The notes: generated by a model from the sequence alone, not told the origin. Counted from the stretch's first letter, positions 1 through 6,765 are shown. The stretch is DNA of 10,494 nucleotides from DATJMJ01 sp035503975 (GCA_035503975.1 DATJST010000247.1:1-10494), one strand, 5' to 3'. Translations and numbers: made by a program.

Positions 1-1
1 C

Positions 2-520
2 TCCTCTTTCCACGACGACCTCGCTTCCCTGGCCAAGTCCGCCATCGGGCAGGAAAGCGTCCAAGCGACGCCCCTCACGCTGGCCCTTGACGTGGCCGCC
101 ATCGCCAACCGAGGCGTCATAATGACACCCCATCTGCTGGCCAAAGTGACTGGCTCGCAAGGCCAAACCGTGCAGGCCTACAAGCCTGCGAAGTGGCTGA
201 AGGCTACTTCTGCGGGCACAGCGTCCAAAATGACCAAACTGATGCTGTCGGTGGTCAACAGCCCCGACGGCACCGGGGTCGAGGCTCGCGTGCCGGGTAT
301 CCAGGTAGCGGGCAAGACCGGCACGGCGCAAACAGGAGGTCCTTACATCGAAACCTGGTTCGTGGCTTTTGCGCCAGTGCCCGACCCGCAGATCGCCTTG
401 GCTGTCTTGGTAGAAAACCAACCGCCAGCCGATGAGTACCAGGGGGGCACGATAGCCGCGCCCATTGCCCGCGCCATTATCCAAGCTTACTTGCAAGATG
501 GGGGTACCTCGTCCTCATGA
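2..520 (+). CDS. pbpA: Penicillin-binding protein PbpA (class B transpeptidase), C-terminal part
   Basis: This is the last 172 codons of a class B penicillin-binding protein; the start lies before the window. Such proteins are anchored in the cytoplasmic membrane and cross-link peptidoglycan in the periplasmic space during division and growth. The visible part is the end of the transpeptidase domain. A segment of the LAKSAIGQ...ATPL type at residues 10-24 is typical of the family. The third catalytic motif KTG lies at residues 105-107 in VAGKTGTAQ, followed by the typical WFVAFAPVPDPQIALAVLVEN strand region. The SxxK and SxN motifs must be upstream. The gene ends 50 bp before pknB on the same strand, so the two are probably cotranscribed. 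In M. tuberculosis PbpA is a known PknB substrate, which suits the linkage. An FtsI-type paralogue is the main alternative; context favours PbpA. Confidence 0.9.
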   Translation, partial: SSFHDDLASLAKSAIGQESVQATPLTLALDVAAIANRGVIMTPHLLAKVTGSQGQTVQAYKPAKWLKATSAGTASKMTKLMLSVVNSPDGTGVEARVPGIQVAGKTGTAQTGGPYIETWFVAFAPVPDPQIALAVLVENQPPADEYQGGTIAAPIARAIIQAYLQDGGTSSS

Positions 521-564
521 AAATTTCGGCGAGCCGCGACCACAGCACCGGCCCGTTCCACCCA

Positions 565-570
565 TAGGCT
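565..570 (+). promoter_or_regulatory. Possible -10 element before pknB
   Basis: TAGGCT fits the actinobacterial -10 pattern TANNNT and lies 9 bp before ATG 580. If it is active, transcription would begin near 577-580 and the second ATG would be the start of a near-leaderless message. No matching -35 is clear, and pknB could equally be read from the pbpA promoter. This is weak evidence from a short, common motif. Confidence 0.2.
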
Positions 571-2850
571 ATGGCCGACATGTCGTCATCCGAAGTCTTC
601 AGCGATCGTTATGAGCTGCTGCGCCATATCGCTCGCGGTGGCATGGCCCAGGTCTATTTAGCCCAAGATCTGCTGCTCGACCGCCCGGTCGCCATCAAGG
701 TGCTTTTTCCTGAGCTGTCCTCGGACCCCTCGTTCGTCGAGAGGTTCCGCCGGGAAGCGCAGGCGGCGGCCAACTTGTCGCACGCCAACATCGTGTCGAT
801 CTACGACTGGGGCCAAGGCGAGCACACCTATTTCATAGTCATGGAGTACATCGATGGCCAGACCCTGTCGGCGCTCATACGCCAAGGGCCACTGTCGCCG
901 GCGCGGGCGGCCTCTATCGGGGCAGAGATCGCGAGCGCGCTTGATTTTGCTCACCGCCGAGGCGTAATTCATCGTGACGTCAAGCCGGGGAACGTCCTGA
1001 TCGACCGGACTGGCCGGGTGAAGGTGGCCGATTTTGGCATCGCACGCGCCGTCAGCCACGCCAGCGAGGGCCTAACTCAGACCGGCGCGGTGATGGGCAC
1101 GGCCACTTACTTTTCTCCCGAGCAGGCACAGGGTTTACCGGTCGACGCACGCAGTGACGTTTACTCACTCGGCGTCGTGCTCTACGAGATGGTGACGGGT
1201 AAGCCGCCGTTCTCGGGTGACAGCCCCGTCGCCATCGCCTACAAGCACGTGCGCGAGCACCCGTCGCTACCCTCGAGCATAAATGCCGCTATCCCGGCCG
1301 ACTACGAAGCGATCGTCATGGCGGCGATGGCCAAGGACCCCGAGGAGCGCTACCAGAGCGCAGCGGACTTACACGATGAGCTCACGCGCTTCCAGCACGG
1401 CGAAGCCATCATGGCACCCTATCCCGGCGGAGGCTATGGCACCGGCAGCTACCCAGGTGGCGCCGCCCAACCAACCCGCGCGATCGGCGGCCCTCCAACG
1501 TACTCTCCCATCGAACAGGAGCCAGTTGGTGAGCCAGAGACCAGTGTCCTCAGTCCGGATGCGACCACGCTGGCGCCTACGCAGGCCGGCCCTGGCCGGT
1601 CGCATACCGGCTGGTGGGCTTCGCTGTTCATCGCACTTTTGCTGGTGCTGGGCGTACTGGTGTTCTTCATCGGCCGCAACGACGGGTGGTGGGGCACGAC
1701 AACCAAACTGAGCGTCCCGAGCGTGCGCGGCAAGACCGTAGACCAGGCCGAACTGACGCTCGCCACTGATGGCTTCGGGAGGCCGCTGCTGCACTACGAG
1801 CACAGCTCGTTGGTCCCGGCCAACTTCGTCATCGGGACCGTGCCGGCCGCGGGCGCCACAGTGCCGCCGTCGCGGACCATCACTCTCGACGTGAGCAACG
1901 GGCCCCCGATGACAGTGGTCCCCTCGGTCGCCGGTGGGAGCTGCGGGGCAGCCGACACGACATTGCACTCAAAGGGGTTCCAGTACCGCAACGTCGCCGA
2001 GAACAGCACAACGGTGAAGTCAGGCAAGGTGATCTCGACCGCTCCCGCCGGCGGGAGCAAGGCTCCTGAGGGCGGCACGGTGAAGGTCTACTGCTCGGCC
2101 GGCCTTGCTACGACCGTCGTCCCTGATGTGCAGGGCCTCAACCCTGCCCAGGCAGGGGCCAAGCTCGACCAGGACCACCTGACGCCCTCCAAGGACATCG
2201 TCGTTGTGCCATCGTCGACGATCAAGCAGGACGAGGTCGCTTGGACCAAGCCCGCGCAGGGAGACCCGGTGCCCTGGGGCACGGTTGTCACCCTCTACGT
2301 GAGCGGCGGCCCGGCAACCACGATCGTGCCGGTCGACCTCAAGGGGGAGACCCAGGGCCAGGCTGAGAAGGAGCTGGCCGCCGCCCAGCTGGGCGCCGAG
2401 TTCGAAACCCAGCTCGTCACGAACCCGTCCGAGAACGGGCGCGTGACCGCTACGCACCCCGCACCCGGTGCGACGGTGCGGGTGGGCTCGTTGGTCAACG
2501 TGTACATCGGTGTGTACAGTGGCCCGCCCACGACACAGGCCACGACCACGACCACGACCCGGCCGAAGCCGACAACAACGGTGCGGCCCACCACCACGAC
2601 GCGGCCTACGACTACGACGACCACGACGGTGCCGACCACCACCACTGCGACGACCACGACCGTGCCGACCACCACCACTGCGGCGACAACGACGACGACC
2701 AGCCCGCCCGCGACCACGACGACGACCAGCCCGCCTGCGACGACGACGACCACCCCGCCTGCGACGACTGCGGCCGCGGCGGCGACCACTTCCACCTCGG
2801 CGAGCGCGGCGACCACCAGCACCGTGCCGCCGCCGACCGCGCCCACCTAG
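571..2850 (+). CDS. pknB: PASTA-domain serine/threonine protein kinase PknB
   Basis: Transmembrane eukaryotic-type kinase that senses peptidoglycan fragments and phosphorylates division and wall-synthesis proteins. The kinase domain spans about residues 14-275: Gly loop near 21-28, Lys43 (AIK), Glu62, catalytic loop HRDVKPGN 134-141 with Asp136, DFG 154-156, and SPE 182-184. Activation-loop Thr169 and Thr171 (LTQTGAVMGT) align with the autophosphorylated TQT threonines of M. tuberculosis PknB. A Pro/Gly-rich juxtamembrane linker follows (about 276-345), then one membrane segment (348-368). Four extracellular PASTA repeats cover about 378-443, 447-510, 514-580 and 583-650. PASTA 2 holds two cysteines (458, 508). 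The protein then continues with about 105 Thr-rich residues, absent from mycobacterial PknB. There is no clear Shine-Dalgarno. ATG 580 is an equally good start, giving MSSSEVFSDRYEL, close to the mycobacterial N-terminus length. Kinase function is highly likely; the tail's role is unknown. Confidence 0.95.
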   Translation: MADMSSSEVFSDRYELLRHIARGGMAQVYLAQDLLLDRPVAIKVLFPELSSDPSFVERFRREAQAAANLSHANIVSIYDWGQGEHTYFIVMEYIDGQTLSALIRQGPLSPARAASIGAEIASALDFAHRRGVIHRDVKPGNVLIDRTGRVKVADFGIARAVSHASEGLTQTGAVMGTATYFSPEQAQGLPVDARSDVYSLGVVLYEMVTGKPPFSGDSPVAIAYKHVREHPSLPSSINAAIPADYEAIVMAAMAKDPEERYQSAADLHDELTRFQHGEAIMAPYPGGGYGTGSYPGGAAQPTRAIGGPPTYSPIEQEPVGEPETSVLSPDATTLAPTQAGPGRSHTGWWASLFIALLLVLGVLVFFIGRNDGWWGTTTKLSVPSVRGKTVDQAELTLATDGFGRPLLHYEHSSLVPANFVIGTVPAAGATVPPSRTITLDVSNGPPMTVVPSVAGGSCGAADTTLHSKGFQYRNVAENSTTVKSGKVISTAPAGGSKAPEGGTVKVYCSAGLATTVVPDVQGLNPAQAGAKLDQDHLTPSKDIVVVPSSTIKQDEVAWTKPAQGDPVPWGTVVTLYVSGGPATTIVPVDLKGETQGQAEKELAAAQLGAEFETQLVTNPSENGRVTATHPAPGATVRVGSLVNVYIGVYSGPPTTQATTTTTTRPKPTTTVRPTTTTRPTTTTTTTVPTTTTATTTTVPTTTTAATTTTTSPPATTTTTSPPATTTTTPPATTAAAAATTSTSASAATTSTVPPPTAPT
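2521..2847 (+). repeat. Thr-rich low-complexity repeat at the 3' end of pknB
   Basis: This stretch, inside pknB, encodes residues 651-759. It is dominated by ACC/ACG/ACA/ACT threonine codons, with imperfect repeats of the types VPTTTTATTTT (twice, around 2629-2700) and SPPATTTTT (twice, followed by PPATTTTT-like variants). Use of all Thr codons and intact reading suggest selection on the protein rather than a simple trinucleotide expansion. Such Thr/Pro tails are typical of exported, often glycosylated, wall-spanning segments. The glycosylation and the role are inference. Confidence 0.8.
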
Positions 2851-2856
2851 GCCCGC

Positions 2857-2910
2857 CGTTCAGGGCAAGAGGGTCGTTCAGGGCAGGAGGGTCGTTCAGG
2901 GCAAGAGGGG
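2857..2910. repeat. Three tandem 18-bp repeats across the trpG stop codon
   Basis: Three consecutive units (2857-2874, 2875-2892, 2893-2910) of cgttcagggcaagagggt differ at only two positions: an a-to-g in unit 2 and the last base of unit 3. Unit 3 carries the trpG stop (TGA, 2896-2898, minus strand). Because 18 is a multiple of three, the other two units each place another TGA in the same frame downstream. The repeats fill nearly all of the 45 bp between the convergent pknB and trpG genes. I see no strong hairpin in them, so a terminator role is not supported. Confidence 0.9.
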
Positions 2911-3522
2911 CGCCACGGCGGCCAGGGCCGGCTCGGCTTGGCCTAACCCGCAAGAGACCAGCCAGTTGGCCATGAGCCGATGGCCGCCAGCAGTCAGGAC
3001 CGCCTCAGGGTGGAACTGGACACCGTCAACAGCGAAGCGCCTGTGCCGGAGCCCCATCACCGTGCCGTCTTCAGCCCAAGCGCTTACCTCCAGCTCTTCG
3101 GGCACCGTGGCCGGGCTGACGACCAGCGAGTGGTACCTGGTCGCAGTCAGGGGTTGAGGCAGCCCGGCGAAGATGCCGCGGCCATCGTGCGCCAGCTGCG
3201 AGGTCTTGCCATGGACAAGCTGGGGAGCGCGCACCACCTCCGCCCCGAAGGCCGTGGCGATGGCCTGATGACCGAGGCATACGCCCAATATCGGGGACCG
3301 CCCGGCAAAGCTGCGGACAAGGGCCACGCTGACCCCGGCCGACTCGGGCCGGCCGGGACCAGGGGACACGACGATCCCGGCGGGGGCGATGGCGTCCACT
3401 TCGTCAAGGCTGAGCGCGTCGTTGCGGCGCACGACCGGTTCGGCGCCCAGTTGCCCGAGGTACTGGACGAGGTTGTAGACGAAGGAGTCGTAATTGTCCA
3501 CCACCAAGACCCGTGAGGCCAC
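2896..3522 (-). CDS. trpG: Glutamine amidotransferase of anthranilate / aminodeoxychorismate synthase
   Basis: Class I glutamine amidotransferase subunit (208 aa, normal length). It releases ammonia from glutamine for its partner synthase (TrpE or PabB), which aminates chorismate on the way to tryptophan or folate. The N-terminal VLVVDNYDSFVYNLVQYL (5-22), the SPGPG loop (53-57), the nucleophile Cys82 in GVCLGHQ, and His171/Glu173 in VQFHPEA complete the catalytic triad. The start is GTG at 3522; no better start precedes it. Its place between pknB and crgA, on the opposite strand to both, matches M. tuberculosis Rv0013. No trpE or pabB lies in the window, so the choice between TrpG and PabA is open, and many actinobacteria use one subunit for both. 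The minus-strand TAGCCT (3531-3536), 8 bp before the GTG, could be the -10 of a leaderless message. The gene ends inside a tandem repeat. Confidence 0.93.
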   Translation of the reverse strand: MASRVLVVDNYDSFVYNLVQYLGQLGAEPVVRRNDALSLDEVDAIAPAGIVVSPGPGRPESAGVSVALVRSFAGRSPILGVCLGHQAIATAFGAEVVRAPQLVHGKTSQLAHDGRGIFAGLPQPLTATRYHSLVVSPATVPEELEVSAWAEDGTVMGLRHRRFAVDGVQFHPEAVLTAGGHRLMANWLVSCGLGQAEPALAAVAPLLP

Positions 3523-3586
3523 GAGCAGCGAGGCTATCCGCCCCGGGAGCGCTGGGCGCCCCCTTTTCCGGAGGGGCCGCCTCGCT

Positions 3587-3600
3587 GATGAGCGCTCATC
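3587..3600. promoter_or_regulatory. 14-bp perfect palindrome in the trpG-crgA divergent promoter region
   Basis: gatgagcgctcatc is its own reverse complement. It ends 17 bp before the crgA start and sits just upstream of the -10-like element at 3606-3611, which is the usual place for a repressor operator. It also lies 65 bp upstream of the divergent trpG start. No known regulator is assigned. An operator is inferred from position and symmetry only; a chance palindrome in the untranslated region is possible. Confidence 0.4.
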
Positions 3601-3605
3601 TCTTC

Positions 3606-3611
3606 TATCCT
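3606..3611 (+). promoter_or_regulatory. Candidate -10 element of crgA (leaderless message)
   Basis: TATCCT fits the actinobacterial TANNNT -10 pattern and ends 6 bp before ATG 3618, so transcription would start at or next to the A of the start codon. No Shine-Dalgarno is visible in front of this ATG, as expected for leaderless translation. The -35 region (around 3583-3588) is not recognisable. Confidence 0.4.
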
Positions 3612-3617
3612 CTAGCT

Positions 3618-3908
3618 ATGCCGCGACGCACTAAAGAGGCCCCGGGAAGGGTCACCCCGAGCGCTGACGCTCGCCGCCAAGCTGCGGGGCCAACCACAAG
3701 CGGGCGCTACACCGCGCCGTTGCCAGTCGACTACCGGCACAGCCCGTGGTGGGTGCCCGCATTCATGCTCGGTTTCTTCGCGTGCGGGCTGCTCATGATC
3801 GTGCTCAACTACATCAACCTGCTGCCGAGCGCACCCAACAACTGGTACCTCCTAGGCGGCTTGGGGCTCATCATTTGCGGCTTCGCGATATCCACCCAGT
3901 ACCGTTAG
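3618..3908 (+). CDS. crgA: Cell division protein CrgA
   Basis: Small membrane protein (96 aa) of the actinobacterial divisome. In mycobacteria it contacts FtsZ, FtsQ and FtsI and helps place septal PBPs; in Streptomyces it delays septation. It starts MPRRTKEAPG, close to the basic N-terminus of known CrgA. It has a soluble basic part (1-42), membrane segment 1 at about 44-66 (WWVPAFMLGFFACGLLMIVLNYI), a short loop with Asn-Trp (NNWY 74-77), and membrane segment 2 at about 78-92 ending in FAISTQYR, the family's hallmark ending. The frame is open further upstream to GTG 3513, but that would overlap trpG and add non-family residues, so ATG 3618 is chosen; ATG 3588 is less likely. It is first in an apparent operon with the permease 25 bp downstream. 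Confidence 0.92.
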   Translation: MPRRTKEAPGRVTPSADARRQAAGPTTSGRYTAPLPVDYRHSPWWVPAFMLGFFACGLLMIVLNYINLLPSAPNNWYLLGGLGLIICGFAISTQYR

Positions 3909-3933
3909 GCGCCCCGCGCGAGTCCCTGAGCTG

Positions 3934-5394
3934 ATGGCCGTCCAGGCCGAGCGCCCCATGAAGGCGGTCCGCCGCCCGCTGGCCGGCTCGCGGGCGCTGG
4001 TGGAGACCCGCGGTATCGAGCACGTGCCCGAGCCAGAACGCTGGGGCGCGCCCTCGCGGTTGTTCTGGCTGTGGGCGGGCGCCGTGTGGAACGTCGAGTA
4101 TTTGGTCTACGGCACGCTCGGCGTTGCGCTGTTCGGGCTCTCGTTCGCCCAAGCGGTACCGGTCATCCTCGTTGGCAACCTGTTCTACGTGCTCACCGGG
4201 CTAGCGAGCCTGCAGGGCCCGGTAGCGGGCACGACGACCTTTGCCGTCAGCCGTGCTCCCTTCGGGCCCCGCGGCAACCGGGTGCCTTCGCTGTTCAACT
4301 GGCTTACCCAGGTCGGATTTGAGGTCGAGGGCATTGCGCTCATCGTGCTCGTCGGCTTGGCAATGTTGGCCAAGGGTGGGGTGCGGGCAGGCGATGGGTG
4401 GAAAGCCGCACTGATCATCGGCGCGGTGGCGGTCCAGGCCCTCCTCCCCCTGATAGGTCACGCCGCAATCCTGAAGGTGCTGCGCTCGCTCGCCCTACCC
4501 TTTGTGGTGCTGTTCGCCGTCATGGCTGTCGTCACGGTGTCCAAGGTTGACCTACACGCGACGCACCATGGCGCCTCTTGGGGCGGGCTGTTCGTGTTCC
4601 TGGCTTTCGTCATATCCGTGGGCGGGCTTGGTTGGACCGAGAACGGTAGCGACTACTCGCGCTACTTACCTCCTTCCACGAGCCCACGGCGGATCGTGGT
4701 GGCCGTCACCGCTGGCGCCGCTATCCCCTCGGTGCTGCTCGAGGTGCTCGGAGCCGCGGTGGGGACCGCTGTCGGGCCCCAGTCCAGCCCGACCACGGCC
4801 ATTGTGCAGGGGTTGCTCAAAGTGTTCCCCGGTTGGTTCATCTGGCCCTATTTCGTGCTGGCCATTGTCCAGCTCTTCGCCATCAATAGCATGGACCTCT
4901 ACTCGTCCGGCGTCACCTTGCAATCGCTTGTGAGCCGCTTCAAGCGAGTGCACTGCGTCATGATCGACACGGTGGTCTGCGGCGGCCTGACCGCCTACGC
5001 CATCTATTCGTCCCGCTTCAGCCAGCTCCTCGCCGATTTCGTCGAGTTCATCATCGTGTGGCTCGGGCCCTGGTTCGCCATCTACTTCGTCGACTACTTA
5101 CTGCGCGCCAAGCGTTACGACCACCGGGCCCTGCTCGACGAGCAGGGCGGGCCGTACTTCAGGGGTAACGGTTACCATTGGCCCGCGCTCGTCGCTCAGG
5201 CTGTCGGCATGGGTGCCGCCATCTTGTGGCTGGACGCGTACAGCCCTTACGTGAGCCCGCTATCGAGCCGCGTCGGAGGCAGCAGCGGCAGCGATTTCAG
5301 CGTCTTCCTAGGCATCCTCGTGGGCGGGGGTGCCTACTGGTTGCTGGCCCGGGACCAGGTCCGCCAGGAACAGGCGACGGCTCCACCCGCATGA
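3934..5394 (+). CDS. NCS1 family permease (cytosine/purine/allantoin-type)
   Basis: Integral membrane secondary transporter of the nucleobase:cation symporter-1 family (486 aa, normal size, about 12 membrane segments). Members take up cytosine, uracil, purines, allantoin, hydantoins or thiamine-like compounds with H+ or Na+. Family-like segments include RLFWLWAGAVWNVEYL (42-57), the PFGPRGN loop (109-115), NWLTQVGFEVEGIAL (122-136), the NGSDYSRYLPP motif (237-247), which corresponds to the conserved SDYsRY signature, and FAINSMDLYSSGVTLQ (315-330). The substrate cannot be read from sequence. ATG 3934 lies 25 bp after crgA; ATG 3958 is an alternative start. Its stop overlaps the next gene's start by ATGA, indicating translational coupling. 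The closest functional clue is that coupling to an HD-domain protein. Confidence 0.9.
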   Translation: MAVQAERPMKAVRRPLAGSRALVETRGIEHVPEPERWGAPSRLFWLWAGAVWNVEYLVYGTLGVALFGLSFAQAVPVILVGNLFYVLTGLASLQGPVAGTTTFAVSRAPFGPRGNRVPSLFNWLTQVGFEVEGIALIVLVGLAMLAKGGVRAGDGWKAALIIGAVAVQALLPLIGHAAILKVLRSLALPFVVLFAVMAVVTVSKVDLHATHHGASWGGLFVFLAFVISVGGLGWTENGSDYSRYLPPSTSPRRIVVAVTAGAAIPSVLLEVLGAAVGTAVGPQSSPTTAIVQGLLKVFPGWFIWPYFVLAIVQLFAINSMDLYSSGVTLQSLVSRFKRVHCVMIDTVVCGGLTAYAIYSSRFSQLLADFVEFIIVWLGPWFAIYFVDYLLRAKRYDHRALLDEQGGPYFRGNGYHWPALVAQAVGMGAAILWLDAYSPYVSPLSSRVGGSSGSDFSVFLGILVGGGAYWLLARDQVRQEQATAPPA

Positions 5395-5948
5395 GCAAGA
5401 TGTCGGCGTTCGGGTCCTGGCATCACCTGGCTGGTCGCTTCTTCGGTGCGCTTTCGCCAGCGGGCCCTCCAATCGAAGACGAGACCTGGGCTCTTGGCGC
5501 TCTCCTGGAGGGGGAGCAGGCGCTCTGGCGGCGCATGTCGGGGCCGGACCGGCGCCATGCCGTCGGCGTCGCTCGGGAGACGGTGCGCCTGCTCGGAGGA
5601 GGGCAACCGCCACGGGAAGTGGTAGCAGCGGCCCTAATGCACGATGTCGGCAAGGTCGAGGCGCGCCTAGGCACCTTCAGCCGTGTCGGGGTCACGCTGG
5701 CCGCCATGGCGGCCGGCCGCACGCGCCTAGTGGCGTGGGCCGGGGCGGCCGGATCGGGGCGTCGCCCGTCACTGCGCCACCGCGTCGGGCTCTACCTGGC
5801 CCACGACCGCGTGGGTGCCGAGCTCCTGCAGGTGGCGGGGAGCAAGGCGCTGACGGCCGCCTGGGCACGCGAGCACCACCTAGAGCCAGGCCGCTGGACT
5901 ATCGACCGCGAGGTGGGCTCCGCCCTCAAGACTGCCGACGGGGATTAG
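5391..5948 (+). CDS. HD-domain protein (putative metal-dependent phosphohydrolase)
   Basis: 185-aa soluble protein of the HD superfamily, whose members are mostly metal-dependent phosphohydrolases acting on nucleotides or (p)ppGpp. Visible metal-ligand candidates are His56 (RRHAVGVA), His84-Asp85 in LMHDVGKVEA, His139 (YLAHDRVG), His162/His163 (REHHLEP) and Asp183 (KTADGD) near the C-terminus, in the order expected for an HD domain. No GYP motif, synthetase domain or signal peptide is present. The frame is open much further upstream inside the permease gene, but ATG 5391 overlapping the permease stop (ATGA) is the natural start. The substrate is unknown. Coupling to a nucleobase-type transporter makes a nucleotide or nucleoside-phosphate substrate possible, but that is inference. 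The 3' end has a 9-bp tandem duplication across the stop codon. Confidence 0.82.
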   Translation: MSKMSAFGSWHHLAGRFFGALSPAGPPIEDETWALGALLEGEQALWRRMSGPDRRHAVGVARETVRLLGGGQPPREVVAAALMHDVGKVEARLGTFSRVGVTLAAMAAGRTRLVAWAGAAGSGRRPSLRHRVGLYLAHDRVGAELLQVAGSKALTAAWAREHHLEPGRWTIDREVGSALKTADGD

Positions 5949-5959
5949 CCGGATTAGCC
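5942..5959. repeat. Two tandem 9-bp repeats across the HD-gene stop codon
   Basis: ggattagcc occurs twice in direct succession (5942-5950, 5951-5959). The first copy holds the TAG stop of the HD gene (5946-5948) and the second repeats an in-frame TAG 9 bp later. Short enough to arise by chance, but it parallels two other stop-spanning repeats in this window. Confidence 0.75.
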
Positions 5960-5980
5960 GGAGAACCACCAGCCCCCACG

Positions 5981-6667
5981 TCACCCACCCGGGGGACCGA
6001 CCCGCTCACCGCGCTCCCCATCCCCGGCAGCAACGCCGGTTGCGGACTTGTAGCTGCGGTAACGGTGCAGGAGGAAGACGGCAATGGCGAGCACCGCAAG
6101 CGCCCCCAGGATGTAACCGGCGTCGCTCACGCCGCGCATGACCGTATGCCACTTGCTACCGACCTCGTAGCCAATGACGGCCATGGCGCTGTCCCAGATC
6201 AGGCTGCCGGCGGCTGTGAACACCCCAAAACGGAACAGCGGGACCTCGGCCACTCCTGCCGGCAGAGCCACGAAGTTGCGGATCACGGGAACCAGACGGC
6301 TGGCGAACACACCCCAACTGCCGTGGCGCTGGTACCACGCCTCGGCCCGATCGAGGTCGCGATGGCTGAGCAGGATGTACCGGCCGAAGCGGTCGACAAA
6401 CGCGCGCCCACCAGTACGCCCGATAAACCACGCAATGTAGGCACCGACCAGCTCACCTAGTGCACCGACCAGGATGGCGCCGGGAAGGCTCAATTTGTGC
6501 TCGTAGGCCAGGAAACCGGCGATGCCCAAAGTGAGCTCCGATGAAGTCGGCACGCAGCAGGATTGGAGGACCGACAAAACGAAGATGGCGGCATACCCCG
6601 ATGACTCCACGAAACTGGTCGGGCTCAAGAGAGCGAGCAAAGCGCCTTCCTTGCTTATTGGCGACAT
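5981..6667 (-). CDS. DedA family membrane protein (VTT/SNARE-associated domain)
   Basis: 228-aa polytopic cytoplasmic-membrane protein of the DedA family (PF09335). Members are implicated in undecaprenyl-phosphate or phospholipid translocation and in membrane and pH homeostasis; the activity of this one is not known. Family features: LQSCCVPTSSELTLGIAGFLA (34-54) with conserved Glu44; GAYIAWFIGRTGGRAFVDRFGRY (75-97); and the hallmark GVFASRLVPVIRNFVALPAG (119-138) with Arg124 and Arg130. Hydrophobic segments occur at about 25-54, 62-83, 143-166 and 184-202. The C-terminal 20 residues are polar and Gly-rich. The start is ATG 6667; no strong Shine-Dalgarno is visible. It converges with the HD gene across 32 bp. 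If it handles lipid carriers it would suit a wall-synthesis neighbourhood, but it lies on the other strand and is probably independent. Confidence 0.9.
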   Translation of the reverse strand: MSPISKEGALLALLSPTSFVESSGYAAIFVLSVLQSCCVPTSSELTLGIAGFLAYEHKLSLPGAILVGALGELVGAYIAWFIGRTGGRAFVDRFGRYILLSHRDLDRAEAWYQRHGSWGVFASRLVPVIRNFVALPAGVAEVPLFRFGVFTAAGSLIWDSAMAVIGYEVGSKWHTVMRGVSDAGYILGALAVLAIAVFLLHRYRSYKSATGVAAGDGERGERVGPPGG

Positions 6668-6749
6668 CAGAGCCGCTTGGGTCTCGCCGCGCCGAAGCGG
6701 AGCGGCGCACCCAGCGTAACGGCGGACGCGCTGACGCGCGGAGCGGCGA

Positions 6750-6765
6750 GCGGCGATTGCGCCGC
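6750..6765 (-). terminator. GC-rich hairpin downstream of the VOC gene
   Basis: gcggcg-attg-cgccgc can form a 6-bp stem with a 4-base loop in the 152-bp gap between the VOC gene and dedA. A second possible hairpin (6-bp stem, 8-base loop) lies at 6689-6708. No T-tract follows, so an intrinsic terminator is only tentative; many actinobacterial terminators lack the tract. I see nothing else definite in this gap. Confidence 0.25.

Noticed and set aside
2295..2846. A 183-codon Val-rich open frame on the minus strand opposite the pknB tail
   Set aside because: It is the antisense reading of the Thr-codon repeat (Thr ACC/ACG read backwards gives Val GGT/CGT-shifted codons) and has no family features; PknB on the plus strand is clear.
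2857..2910. CRISPR array
   Set aside because: The 18-bp units are directly adjacent with no spacers and no cas genes are present.
3559..3577. Hairpin cccct-N7-agggg in the trpG-crgA gap
   Set aside because: Only 5 bp of stem with no T-tract, and it lies between divergent genes, where a terminator has no place.
3513..3617. Longer crgA start at GTG 3513 or ATG 3588
   Set aside because: The GTG overlaps the start of trpG and the added residues do not resemble CrgA; ATG 3618 gives the standard MPRR-type N-terminus.
5330..6460. A 376-codon open frame on the plus strand spanning the HD gene and dedA
   Set aside because: It crosses two well-supported genes in another frame or strand and is Arg/Pro/Gly-rich without family features.
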